This document shows positions 55,095 to 63,017 of a DNA stretch of 64,000 bases, in pieces. This DNA comes from Thiohalocapsa sp. ML1. GTDB lineage: Bacteria > Pseudomonadota > Gammaproteobacteria > Chromatiales > Chromatiaceae. Each line of letters begins with the position of its first letter. Positions within the stretch are counted from its first letter, which is position 1. Location: NCBI RefSeq assembly GCF_001469165.1, contig NZ_JABX01000011.1:98847-162846 (forward strand), in the 5' to 3' direction. The notes below the pieces were generated by a model, which was not told the origin of the DNA, ran no database searches, and saw only the letters and a list, made by a program, of their open reading frames with translations. Both the position numbers and the translations under genes were made by a program.

Positions 55095-55544
55095 ATGCAA
55101 GACAACGAGCCGGTGCGGCAAGCGCCAACCGCAGGGCCTTCCGACGCCGGGCCGCCCGCGGACGACGACTACATGGGGCCCGGCCAGTTGGCCTATTTCC
55201 GGCAGACGCTGCTCGGCTGGCGGTCCGCATTGCTCGCCGAGACGGACGCGAGCCTCGCGGAGCTGCGGCACGACAGCCACCACGAGGTCGGCGACGAGGT
55301 GGACCGCGCCAGTCGCGAGGCGGCCCAGGCCCTGGAGCTGCGCACGCACGAGCGCTGCCGCGAGCTCTTGGGCAAGATCGACGCCGCGCTTGCCCGCATC
55401 GATGACGGCAGCTACGGCTGGTGCGAGGAGACAGGCGAGCCCATCGGCCTGGCGCGGCTCCAAGCGCGCCCCGTGGCGACGCTCTGCGTGGAGGCCCAGG
55501 CGCGGCGCGAGCTGCGCGAGCGCCAAGCCGGTGCCGGCCGCTGA
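55095..55544 (+). CDS. dksA2: DksA2-type (zinc-independent) RNA polymerase factor
   Basis: This 149-aa TraR/DksA protein has a coiled coil (about residues 30-100) and a degenerate zinc finger. The pattern is C-x2-T-x17-C-x2-A (CEETGEP, then TLCVEAQ) rather than four cysteines. This is the hallmark of P. aeruginosa DksA2, which replaces zinc-containing DksA when zinc is scarce. DksA modulates RNA polymerase with ppGpp. A GTG at 55086 is an alternative start. The COG0523 gene follows. Confidence 0.9.
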   Translation: MQDNEPVRQAPTAGPSDAGPPADDDYMGPGQLAYFRQTLLGWRSALLAETDASLAELRHDSHHEVGDEVDRASREAAQALELRTHERCRELLGKIDAALARIDDGSYGWCEETGEPIGLARLQARPVATLCVEAQARRELRERQAGAGR

Positions 55545-55605
55545 ACGGCATCCCCGAACGCCCCGAACGCCCCGGTTCTTACCCAGCCCTCAGCGAGGAC
55601 CAGAA

Positions 55606-56748
55606 ATGCCCACGCCCCAAATACCCGTCACCCTGCTGACCGGCTTTCTCGGCAGCGGCAAGACCACGGTGCTGAATCACCTGGTGCAGCAACCGGCGCT
55701 CGCCCGGACCCTGGTCATCATCAATGAGTTCGGCGAGGTAGGGCTCGATCACCTGCTGATCAGCCGGGTCGCCGACGACACCGTGGTGGAGATGTCCAGC
55801 GGCTGCCTCTGCTGCACCGTGCGGGGCGACCTGGTCAGCACCCTCAAGGACGCGCACTGGCGGTTTGCGCGTGCGGGCGAGCGGCAGTTCGACCGGGTCG
55901 TCATCGAGACCACCGGGCTCGCCGACCCGGCGCCGATCATCCATACGCTGACGAGCGTCGACGTCATCGCCCGGCGCTATCGCCTGGACGGCGTCGTCAC
56001 CACCCTGGACCTGACCAACGCCGACCAAACCCTGGACGCCCAGCCCGAGGCCTTGAAGCAGGCCGCGATGGCGGACTGCCTGCTGCTCACCAAGGCGGAC
56101 CTCGCCGCGCCCGCCGCCGTCGCCGCGCTGGAGCGCCGTCTGCATGCCATCAATCCGGCGGCGCGGCGCCGGTATGCGACCAACGGCGTCGTCGCCGCGG
56201 ACGCGCTGCTCGGGCTCGGCCTGTTCGACCCGAGCCGGAAGACCCCGGACGTCGCGAGCTGGCTGAACGAGGAGGCTTATCGGCATGGGTCGGACGCGCA
56301 GGCCGAGCACGCGCACGGCGACCACGACAACCAGGGGCAGGACCACGGACACGAACACGACCATCACGGCGATGCGCACGACCACGCGCACGACCTGAAC
56401 CGCCACGACGACCGCATCCGCGCCTTCTGTCTGGTCATCGACCAGCCGCTTGCGGACAGCATGCTCGATGCCTGGCTCGACCTGCTCTTGTCCATGGCCG
56501 GCCCCGACATGCTGCGCATCAAAGGCATCCTGAGCTTGCGTGGACGCGCGGCGCCCGTGGTCATCCACGGCGTGCAGCACATCTTCCATCCGCCGCTGGA
56601 GCTGCCGGCCTGGCCCACCGACGACCGCCGGTCCAAGATGGTGTTCATCACGCGCGACATCGCGCGCGAGACCATCGAGGCGTCGCTGGCCGCGTTCATC
56701 GATGTGTGGCGGGAGCAGAGCGATAACGGCGGCACGCCGGCGCCCTAG
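55606..56748 (+). CDS. COG0523 (CobW-like) zinc metallochaperone GTPase
   Basis: This 380-aa GTPase has GFLGSGKTT (13-21), the metal motif CLCC (67-70), TKAD (162-165) and a His-rich linker with about a dozen histidines (227-268). The C-terminal CobW_C domain contains RIKGILSLRGRAAPVVIHGVQHIFHPP. With DksA2 and DUF1826 genes and a Zur-like site nearby, it is best read as the zinc-starvation subfamily (YciC/ZigA/ZagA type), which delivers zinc to key proteins. The start is ATG with GAGGAC upstream. Confidence 0.9.
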   Translation: MPTPQIPVTLLTGFLGSGKTTVLNHLVQQPALARTLVIINEFGEVGLDHLLISRVADDTVVEMSSGCLCCTVRGDLVSTLKDAHWRFARAGERQFDRVVIETTGLADPAPIIHTLTSVDVIARRYRLDGVVTTLDLTNADQTLDAQPEALKQAAMADCLLLTKADLAAPAAVAALERRLHAINPAARRRYATNGVVAADALLGLGLFDPSRKTPDVASWLNEEAYRHGSDAQAEHAHGDHDNQGQDHGHEHDHHGDAHDHAHDLNRHDDRIRAFCLVIDQPLADSMLDAWLDLLLSMAGPDMLRIKGILSLRGRAAPVVIHGVQHIFHPPLELPAWPTDDRRSKMVFITRDIARETIEASLAAFIDVWREQSDNGGTPAP

Positions 56749-57053
56749 TCGACGCTCCGCGCTGCGGCATCGAGCCCGCCCGAGCCCCCATCAGCCGCCT
56801 TGCAGCCCCTCGATGCGCCGCTCCAGCGCCTCGAGCGCCGCGTCCCGCTCCGCGCGCAGCGCGAGGCCAGAGCGCGGCCCGGGCGCCGAGCCGGCAAAGG
56901 CCTCTGCACGGCGGTGTGCCGTGATGTAGGCTTCAAGCGGGGACAAGGCCCGGCCGGGACGGCAGCGCCGCCGGGACGGCATGCCGGGGCGGAGCCTCGG
57001 CAGCAGCGGCAACCGCCGGCATCTTGACGGCACAACGAGACGAGGAAAGCAGA

Positions 57054-57704
57054 ATGGTCGAAGCAGCCTTGGAGCGTCGGGTGGACACGCTCGAAGAGTA
57101 CATGAAGGAGCTGAGCTACCAGTCCATGCGCACCGAGATGGAGCTGGCACGGCTCGCGCGGGAGATGCGGGAATTCAAGAACGAGATGCGCGAGTTCAAG
57201 AACGAGATGCGCGCCTTCAAGGACGAGGCCGAGCGGGACCGCAAGGCCATGGGCAAGCAGTGGGGCGAGCTCAGCAATCGCCTCGGCACCCTGGCGGAGG
57301 ACATCGTGGCGCCGAACCTGCCGCGCATCGCGCGCGACCTGCTCGGCTGCGCGGAGACGCAACTGGTCGGCGTGCGGCTCACCCGACATGTGGACGCCCG
57401 CACCTACGAGCTGGATGCCCTGGTGGTGTGCCCGGGGCTGGTGCTGATCAACGAGACCAAGTCGACCCTGAAGGCCGAGCATCTGGACAACCTGGTGAAG
57501 AAGCTCGCGGCCTTTCCCGACTTCTATCCCGAATATCGTCGGGAGCGCACCCTCGGCGTCGCCGCAAGCCTGTACATGGACGCCTCGGTGATCCGCCGGG
57601 CGACCAAGCTCGGGCTGCTCGTCATGGGCATGAGCGATGAGACCATGGAGGTGCTGAACCCGGAGGTCGTGGAGCAGCCTCGGCATGCACTGCCGGACGC
57701 CTGA
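57054..57704 (+). CDS. Coiled-coil protein with PD-(D/E)XK-like domain
   Basis: This 216-aa protein has a coiled coil (about residues 5-75) with three 7-residue EFKNEMR units, then a domain with YELDALVVCPGLVLINETKS, which gives the D...E-x-K pattern of the nuclease fold. The layout matches the DUF3782 gene at 52638 though the sequences differ. The ATG at 57054 has GAGGAAAG upstream. A TTG upstream in frame is less likely. No partner is seen. Confidence 0.75.
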   Translation: MVEAALERRVDTLEEYMKELSYQSMRTEMELARLAREMREFKNEMREFKNEMRAFKDEAERDRKAMGKQWGELSNRLGTLAEDIVAPNLPRIARDLLGCAETQLVGVRLTRHVDARTYELDALVVCPGLVLINETKSTLKAEHLDNLVKKLAAFPDFYPEYRRERTLGVAASLYMDASVIRRATKLGLLVMGMSDETMEVLNPEVVEQPRHALPDA

Positions 57705-57750
57705 GCGGTTGGTTCGCCGGGCTGCGGGAGACGGGTGCGGCCTAGATTGC

Positions 57751-57940
57751 TTGACGGCGCCGAATGCTTGCAGATGAGTCAAGTTTCACGACGACAAGGC
57801 GCTTGCAGGTGAAAGGGCCGAGGGCCAAGGGAGCCCGCCTCGGCCCTTGGCCCTTGGCCCTTGGCCCTTGGCCCAATGCGCCGACGAGCGGGCTGCGCCA
57901 GACCGCGCTCCTTGTCGGTCTGAGGCTCTGCCTCCCTAGA
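57751..57940 (+). repeat. Composite dispersed element, most complete copy
   Basis: Parts in order: TTGACGGCGCCGAATGCTTG and CAGATGAGTCAAGTTTCACG (57751-57790); a second piece CAAGGCGCTTGCAGG; GGGCCGA/GGGCCAA units (57816-57829); GGAGCCC centre; five CCTCGGC/CCTTGGC units (57839-57873); then CGACGAGCGGGCTGCGCCAG, ACCGCGCTCC and GTCTGAGGCTCTGC. Copies at 8169 and 14033 share the order. The G-rich and C-rich arms can form a long hairpin. The 51-aa frame starts directly after it. Confidence 0.8.
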
Positions 57941-57942
57941 AT

Positions 57943-58098
57943 ATGGTCTTCGCGAGCCTTTTCTTGCCGCATCGCAACGACATCATTATCGATGCCGAAC
58001 CCGAGAAACGCGGCAAGGATATGGGCAAGTTGCGCGCGGCGATCGGTCTGCTGCTGAACGGGGGCTCCGCCCTCCCGAGTTTGGAGACCATCCGCTGA
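57943..58098 (+). CDS. Short open frame, possible gene remnant
   Basis: This 51-aa frame starts right after the composite element, MVFASLFLPHRNDIIIDAEP, and ends LLNGGSALPSLETIR. The composition looks protein-like (regular hydrophobic and charged residues), but no family is recognised and no ribosome site is seen. It could be the 3' remnant of a gene disrupted by the element. Confidence 0.3.
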   Translation: MVFASLFLPHRNDIIIDAEPEKRGKDMGKLRAAIGLLLNGGSALPSLETIR

Positions 58099-58124
58099 AG
58101 GGCGAGTGGCGACCGTGCCGCGGC

Positions 58125-59045
58125 TCAGCGCAGAAGACCCGTGGCGGGGCGCTCGCTCGCGGCAAGCCCGCCGCCGCGCCGCACCCGCGGCACAATCAGC
58201 GGGCAGTCCAGCTCCGGGTGCGGCAGCACGCTGACGGCGAGGCCGAAGGCCGCTTCGATGAGCCCGGGCGTGAGCACAGCGGCCGGCGTGCCGCTGATCA
58301 GGAGACGGCCTTCTTTCAGCACCGCGATGCGCTCGGCGTACTGCGCCGCCAGGTTCAGATCATGCAGCACCACCAGCACGCCCCGGCGTGCGGATGGGTC
58401 GGCGGCCCAGCGGCGCGCCAGCGCGAGCACGCCGTGCTGGTGGGCGAGGTCCAGGCTCGCCGTGGGCTCATCCAGCAGTAGCCACTGCGGCTCGCGGCCG
58501 GGCAGCGGCTCCCAGAGCTGGGCCAGCACCCGCGCCAGGTGCACGCGCTGGCGCTCGCCGCCCGAGAGCGTCGTGTAGCGCCGCTCCGCAAGATGCGCCA
58601 CCTCGGTGGCGGCCAGCGCCGCCGCGGCGATGCCCAGGTCCGCGGTACCCGCGCTGCCCTGCAGGCCGCCGTGCGGGATGCGCCCCATCAGCACCACTTC
58701 CAGCGCCGTGAACGGGAAGCTGAGCGGACTCGCCTGCGGCAGCACGGCGCGGCGCCGGGCCGCATCCGCCGGGCGCCAGCGGCCGAGCGCGCGGCCGTTC
58801 AGCAGCACCTGCCCCTGCTCCGGCGTCATCTCCCCGGCCAGGCACTTGAGCAGCGTGGACTTGCCGGCGCCGTTGGCGCCGAGCAGCACCAGCACCTCGC
58901 CGGCGGCAAGGGTCAGATCCACGCCGTCGAGCAACCAGCGGCCCTGCCGACGCACGCCGAGGCCCGCGGCGGCGAGCGTCGCGGCCGGCGCCGCGCCGTC
59001 GCGGGCCTGGGCCGGCATCGGCGCGATGGCGGCCGGCGTGCTCAC
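58125..59045 (-). CDS. hmuV: Haem ABC transporter ATP-binding protein HmuV
   Basis: This 306-aa ATPase powers haem import across the inner membrane. Walker A is GANGAGKST (56-64), the signature LSGGERQ (160-166), and Walker B LLLDEP (189-194) followed by TASLDL. HmuV-specific residues include VLVVLHDLNLAAQYAERI. The GTG at 59045 overlaps the hmuU stop as GTGA, so translation is coupled. ATG 59018 is the alternative start. Its C-terminus (VPRVRRGGGLAASERPATGLLR) is longer than usual. Confidence 0.94.
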   Translation of the reverse strand: MSTPAAIAPMPAQARDGAAPAATLAAAGLGVRRQGRWLLDGVDLTLAAGEVLVLLGANGAGKSTLLKCLAGEMTPEQGQVLLNGRALGRWRPADAARRRAVLPQASPLSFPFTALEVVLMGRIPHGGLQGSAGTADLGIAAAALAATEVAHLAERRYTTLSGGERQRVHLARVLAQLWEPLPGREPQWLLLDEPTASLDLAHQHGVLALARRWAADPSARRGVLVVLHDLNLAAQYAERIAVLKEGRLLISGTPAAVLTPGLIEAAFGLAVSVLPHPELDCPLIVPRVRRGGGLAASERPATGLLR

Positions 59046-60130
59046 AGCGCCGTGCGCCGCCAGCGCAGCAAGAGCGCCAGGAAGAACGGCCCGCCGAGCA
59101 GCGCCGTCAGGATGCCGATGGGCAGCTCCGCCGGCGTCACCAGCGTGCGCGCCAACAGGTCCGCCAACAGCAGCAAGGCGCCGCCGAGCAGCGCCGAGCC
59201 CGGCAGCAGAAAGCCGTGATCCGGCCCGAGCGCCAGGCGCAGCAGGTGCGGCACCACCAGGCCGATGAAGCCGATGACGCCGCTCACGGCCACCGCAGCG
59301 CCCACGGCCAGCGCGGCCAGCGCGACGATGATGCGCTGCATCTGCTGCACGGCGATGCCTAAGTGCCCGGCCTCGGCCTCGCCGAGCAGCAGCGCGTTCA
59401 GCGTGCGCGCCAGGAACGGCAGTGCGAGCAAGGGCAGCGCGATGAGCAGCGCCGCGCTGCCCACCGCGGGCCAGGTCGCCCCACCCAGGCTGCCCATGCT
59501 CCAGAAGGTGAGCGTGCGCAGTTGCGCGTCGTCCGCCAGATAGGTCAGCAGGCCCGTGCCGGCGCCGCACAGGGCGTTGATTGCGATGCCGGCGAGCAGC
59601 AGCGTCGTCACCGAGGTGCGCCCGCCCGCGCTCGCGAGCCGGTACACCAGGAGCGTGGTCCCGAGCCCGCCGGCGAAGGCGGCGAGGGGCAGGCTGAAGG
59701 GGCCGAGCGCCTCCGTGACCACGGCGAGCCCGGTGCCGCCGAGCACGATGACGGACACCGCCGCCAGCGCCGCGCCGGCGGACACGCCGATGAGCCCCGG
59801 GTCCGCGAGCGGGTTGCGGAACAGCCCCTGCATCGCCGCCCCGGCCACGGCCAGCCCGGCACCGACCAAGAGCCCGAGCAGCGTGCGCGGCAAGCGAATG
59901 GACAGGATCACCGCCTCGTGCTGGGGCGCCACCTCGCCCACCGGCAGCCCGATCTGGGCCGCCAGGGTCCGGAGCACGTCCGCGAGCGGGATGTTCACCG
60001 GGCCGATGGCGATGGACAGCAGCGTCACGGCACAGACCAGCGCCAAGAGCGCCAGCAGGCCCAGCCGACGGTGTCGGTAGCGGTGCAGGATGTGCCCGTC
60101 GGCGGGCAGGGGTAGTGTGGTGGCGTGCAT
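59042..60130 (-). CDS. hmuU: Haem ABC transporter permease HmuU
   Basis: This 362-aa FecCD-family permease has about ten hydrophobic helices and the family blocks LRLPRTLLGLLVGAGLAVAGAAMQG (written here as ILSIRLPRTLLG), NPLADPGLIGVSAGAAL, and GFIGLVVPHLLRL, the ATPase contact. It works with HmuT and HmuV. It starts 18 bp after the hmuT stop and overlaps hmuV by four bases. Confidence 0.95.
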   Translation of the reverse strand: MHATTLPLPADGHILHRYRHRRLGLLALLALVCAVTLLSIAIGPVNIPLADVLRTLAAQIGLPVGEVAPQHEAVILSIRLPRTLLGLLVGAGLAVAGAAMQGLFRNPLADPGLIGVSAGAALAAVSVIVLGGTGLAVVTEALGPFSLPLAAFAGGLGTTLLVYRLASAGGRTSVTTLLLAGIAINALCGAGTGLLTYLADDAQLRTLTFWSMGSLGGATWPAVGSAALLIALPLLALPFLARTLNALLLGEAEAGHLGIAVQQMQRIIVALAALAVGAAVAVSGVIGFIGLVVPHLLRLALGPDHGFLLPGSALLGGALLLLADLLARTLVTPAELPIGILTALLGGPFFLALLLRWRRTAL

Positions 60131-60148
60131 TGTCGTGGGCCTGCGGGT

Positions 60149-61075
60149 TCAGCGGGGCGTTGCCGCGGCGCTCGCGCCGGCCGTCCGAGCAGCGTTGCCG
60201 TCGGCCGCGACGGACGCGTCCCGCAGCGTGCCGAGCGCCTGCGCCAGCTCGGCGACGGCATCGCCGAGCCGCGGCCCGAAGGCGAGCAGCAGCGGGCCGT
60301 CCATGGCGACGACGCGGCCCGCCCGGGCGGCGGGGGTGCCGGCCAGTGACGGGCGCGCGAGCAGCGCGTCCTTGCCGCCCAGGCCGGTCAGGTTGCGCTC
60401 GCTGACGAGGATCACCGCCGGTGCCGCCGCCACCGCGGCCTCGGCGCTGAGCGGCTTGTAGCCCGCGAAGGCGTCGTGCAGCACGTTCGTGCCGCCGGCG
60501 AGCCGGATGACGGTATCGACGGCGGTGTCGCGCCCGCCGGCCAGCTCGTTGCCGCTGCCCGTGTGCAGCAGGAACAGCACGCGCGGGCGCTCGGCCTCGG
60601 CGAGGTCTGCCTGCACCGCTGCGAGCGCTTGGTCGATGCCCGCGCGCAGCTCCGCCGCCGCGGCTTCTTCCCCCAGGACCGTGGCGACGGCGTCGATCTT
60701 TTCATGCAGCCCCGCCACCGTCGGCGTGTCCGGGATCAGTTGCACGGCCAGGCCCGCCCGCTCGATCTGCTCCAGCACCTCCGGCGGGCCGGCGTCGTCG
60801 GTGGCGAGCAGCAGGTCCGGCGCGAGCCCCAGCAGCCCCTCGGCGGACAGGGCGCGCTTGTAGCCGACCTTCGCCAGCGCCTCGGTCTGCGGCGGATACA
60901 GGCTGGTGGTATCGACGCCCACCAGCCGGTCGGCGGCACCGAGGGCGTAGACGATCTCGGTCAGCGCGCCGTCCACCGACACGATGCGCGCGGGCGGCTC
61001 GCCGTCGGCCGCCGCCGCGGCGCCCGTGCCCAGCACCAAGGCGCAGCCGATGCACAGTGCCATGCGCGCGTTCAT
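60149..61075 (-). CDS. hmuT: Periplasmic haem-binding protein HmuT
   Basis: This 308-aa periplasmic protein has a signal peptide (ALCIGCALVLGTGAAAAA) and the HmuT/BtuF-type two-lobe fold: RIVSVDGALTEIVYALGAAD, DLLLATDDAGPPEVLEQIE, LFLLHTGSGNELAGGRDTAVD, and AGYKPLSAEA. Tyr in VGYKRALSAEGLLGL is a likely haem ligand. The ATG overlaps the hmuS stop as ATGA. It passes haem to HmuUV. Confidence 0.93.
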   Translation of the reverse strand: MNARMALCIGCALVLGTGAAAAADGEPPARIVSVDGALTEIVYALGAADRLVGVDTTSLYPPQTEALAKVGYKRALSAEGLLGLAPDLLLATDDAGPPEVLEQIERAGLAVQLIPDTPTVAGLHEKIDAVATVLGEEAAAAELRAGIDQALAAVQADLAEAERPRVLFLLHTGSGNELAGGRDTAVDTVIRLAGGTNVLHDAFAGYKPLSAEAAVAAAPAVILVSERNLTGLGGKDALLARPSLAGTPAARAGRVVAMDGPLLLAFGPRLGDAVAELAQALGTLRDASVAADGNAARTAGASAAATPR

Positions 61076-62181
61076 GCGCCCACCTCCCCGACGTCCTCGA
61101 CGCCGGTGGCCAGACCGACCAGCTCGCGCCAGTGGGGCGACTCCGAGCCGTCGTCCTGGCGCTTGCCGAAGCACTGCAGCAGCATCTCGCCGGCGTCGTC
61201 GTAGCACTCCAGGCTTGTGACCGTGCCGCGTTCCGTCGGCTTGCGCACCAGCCAGGCGTCCGTGACCGCGGGCTGCCAAAGATGCAGGTTGAAGTCCGGG
61301 TCCAGCACGTTGAACCACTGCCCGACGGTCTCGACCCGGTGCACCGGCCCGGTATGGATCTGCACGCAGCCGTGGTTGCCGACGAAGAGCATGATCGGCA
61401 GGCCGCTGTCGCGCGCGAGCTCCAGCACCGGCCGGTAGCTGTTCGCCGCCACTTGCTGCGCCAGGTCCGCCCCGGCGAGCCGCAGCGCCTGGCGCCGCTC
61501 CACGCCGAAGCGCCGCAGCAGCCCGAAGAAGTCATGGGTGCTGGACATGCCGAGCCAGGCGGCGCGCAGCCCCGCGGTGTCGATGTCGGCATCCGGCGTT
61601 GGCGCGGTCGGCGGCTCCGGCGCCGGGATCTCGATGGCCGAGGGCGCTGCCGCGTGGGTGTCCATCAGCGCGGCCCAGCCGGCCGGGTTCGTCGCCTTCA
61701 CGCAATGGACCTTGTGCACGGCCACACCCGCCGCGTCGAACACCTGCAGGCTCTCGCGCCGGCCGCTCGGGGTCGCATCGCTGACCGCGTAGCCGTGGAC
61801 CCAATGCCGCAGAAAGAGCCGCAGGTCGACGTGCTCGCCCACCACCTGGCCCATCTGGTGCTCGGGATAGATGTCCACGTCCTCCACCGGACCGGTCTTC
61901 TCGATGACGACGCCGTGGTTGCGCGTCAGCGCCAGCACCGGACCGACCTCGCGCAGCCCCGCGATGACGGCACCCCAGTCGCCGTCGAGCCGGTGGCTGC
62001 CCGGATTGCAGGCGACCAGCTCCAGCTCGCTGACACCGAGCCGCGCCGCGGCATCGCGGGCGTGCAGGTGCGGGTGCTCCGCGCGCAGCGCCTGCCAGCG
62101 CTGCCAGAGCGGGTCGTCGGACGTCGGCGCGGTGGCTGCCGCGCCGTCGGGGGCGATGTGCGTGAGGCTGTCATGCGGCAT
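61072..62181 (-). CDS. hmuS: Haem-degrading factor HmuS/ChuS
   Basis: This 369-aa cytoplasmic protein has two similar halves as in HmuS/ChuS/HemS. Each half has a metal/haem loop: LTRNHGVVIEKTGPVEDVDI and FVGNHGCVQIHTGPVHRVE. The His near GQVVGEHVDLRLFLRHWVHGY is the usual haem region. ChuS releases iron from haem with oxygen, and HmuS acts without. It overlaps the ABM gene by 11 bp and hmuT by 4 bp, so it is a central gene of the operon. Confidence 0.94.
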   Translation of the reverse strand: MPHDSLTHIAPDGAAATAPTSDDPLWQRWQALRAEHPHLHARDAAARLGVSELELVACNPGSHRLDGDWGAVIAGLREVGPVLALTRNHGVVIEKTGPVEDVDIYPEHQMGQVVGEHVDLRLFLRHWVHGYAVSDATPSGRRESLQVFDAAGVAVHKVHCVKATNPAGWAALMDTHAAAPSAIEIPAPEPPTAPTPDADIDTAGLRAAWLGMSSTHDFFGLLRRFGVERRQALRLAGADLAQQVAANSYRPVLELARDSGLPIMLFVGNHGCVQIHTGPVHRVETVGQWFNVLDPDFNLHLWQPAVTDAWLVRKPTERGTVTSLECYDDAGEMLLQCFGKRQDDGSESPHWRELVGLATGVEDVGEVGA

Positions 62182-62494
62182 CGGCGCGCTCCTCCAGCAC
62201 GACGTCGAAGCCCTCGAACACCGGCGGGCCGGCGTAGGTGCCTTCCGGCGCCTTGGCCTGCGCGTGGGCCTTGTGGAAGGCCTCCGACGTGCGCCAGGCG
62301 TCGAAATGCTCGCGCGACGCCCACTCGGTGTGCGAGGCGTAGAGCCGGCAGCCCGCGTCCTCGGGGCCGCGCAGCAGGGAAAAGCGGACGAAACCGTCGA
62401 GCTCGGCGAGGTGCGACTCGCGCTCCCGCCACATCTGCTCGAAGCCGGCCTCGAAGCCCTGGTTGATGCGGAAGCGGTTCATGGCGATGAACAT
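62171..62494 (-). CDS. ABM-domain haem-degrading monooxygenase (IsdG-like)
   Basis: This 107-aa protein matches the antibiotic biosynthesis monooxygenase (ABM) fold: FIAMNRFRINQGFEAGFEQMW, FVRFSLLRGPEDAG, and YASHTEWASREHFDAWRTSEAF. Conserved N6-like, W and H positions match the IsdG catalytic triad (Asn in MNRF, Trp in EWAS, His in AFHKAHA). As first gene of the hmu operon it should break haem. The ATG at 62494 follows GGAG; an in-frame ATG at 62512 is possible. Confidence 0.85.
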   Translation of the reverse strand: MFIAMNRFRINQGFEAGFEQMWRERESHLAELDGFVRFSLLRGPEDAGCRLYASHTEWASREHFDAWRTSEAFHKAHAQAKAPEGTYAGPPVFEGFDVVLEERADAA

Positions 62495-62576
62495 TAGGGG
62501 CAGTCTCCTCATGCGGGTGGCGTGGTGGGATCGTGTCGATCGCGTGGGCGCCTGCGCGTCGTAGCGCGCAGGGCGG

Positions 62577-62615
62577 GGGCTAAGGGCCGAGGGTCAAGGG
62601 GCGAAGGGCCAAGGA
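62577..62615. repeat. Heptamer array upstream of the hmu operon
   Basis: GGGGCTAA, GGGCCGA, GGGTCAA, GGGGCGAA and GGGCCAA units run in an approximate 7-bp register. The array lies between the ABM start and the Fur-like site, inside the operon leader. Confidence 0.65.
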
Positions 62616-62646
62616 TGGGTTTACCTTGCCGCAACAATAAGGCGAA

Positions 62647-62661
62647 TGCGAATAAGACGCA
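62647..62661. promoter_or_regulatory. Putative Fur box upstream of the hmu operon
   Basis: TGCGAATAAGACGCA has 7-1-7 symmetry with two mismatch pairs, in an AT-rich patch (AACAATAAGGCGAATGCGAA). It lies about 150 bp before the ABM gene and near-matches the box at 47825. Confidence 0.55.
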
Positions 62662-63017
62662 ATTGTTGAAAATGTGGATACCTCGCTGTCCCACCCGGGG
62701 CGACTGTCGGCGCTCAATGGCGAGCCTTCTCGGCGACGAGACCGCGCCCCCGTGCCGCGCGGGCAGCGTCGTCCTCACCGTGGTCCGGCGTCTGCCGCGC
62801 CGGTTTGCCAACGCGAACGCGTCGCATTAAGCTCTTGGCGCTTGGGCTCGGGCTCGGGCTCGGGCTCGGTCGCCAAAGGGCCGGCGCCTGTCGCCGTCGT
62901 CTTCGGCGCCGTGCACAGATCGACAGCCAGAACGAAAGCCCTTCGTGGCAAGGACCAACCGTGCCCAACACTCACGCACGCTCGACGTCAATTCACTCAG
63001 CCGCAGGAGAGAACAAC

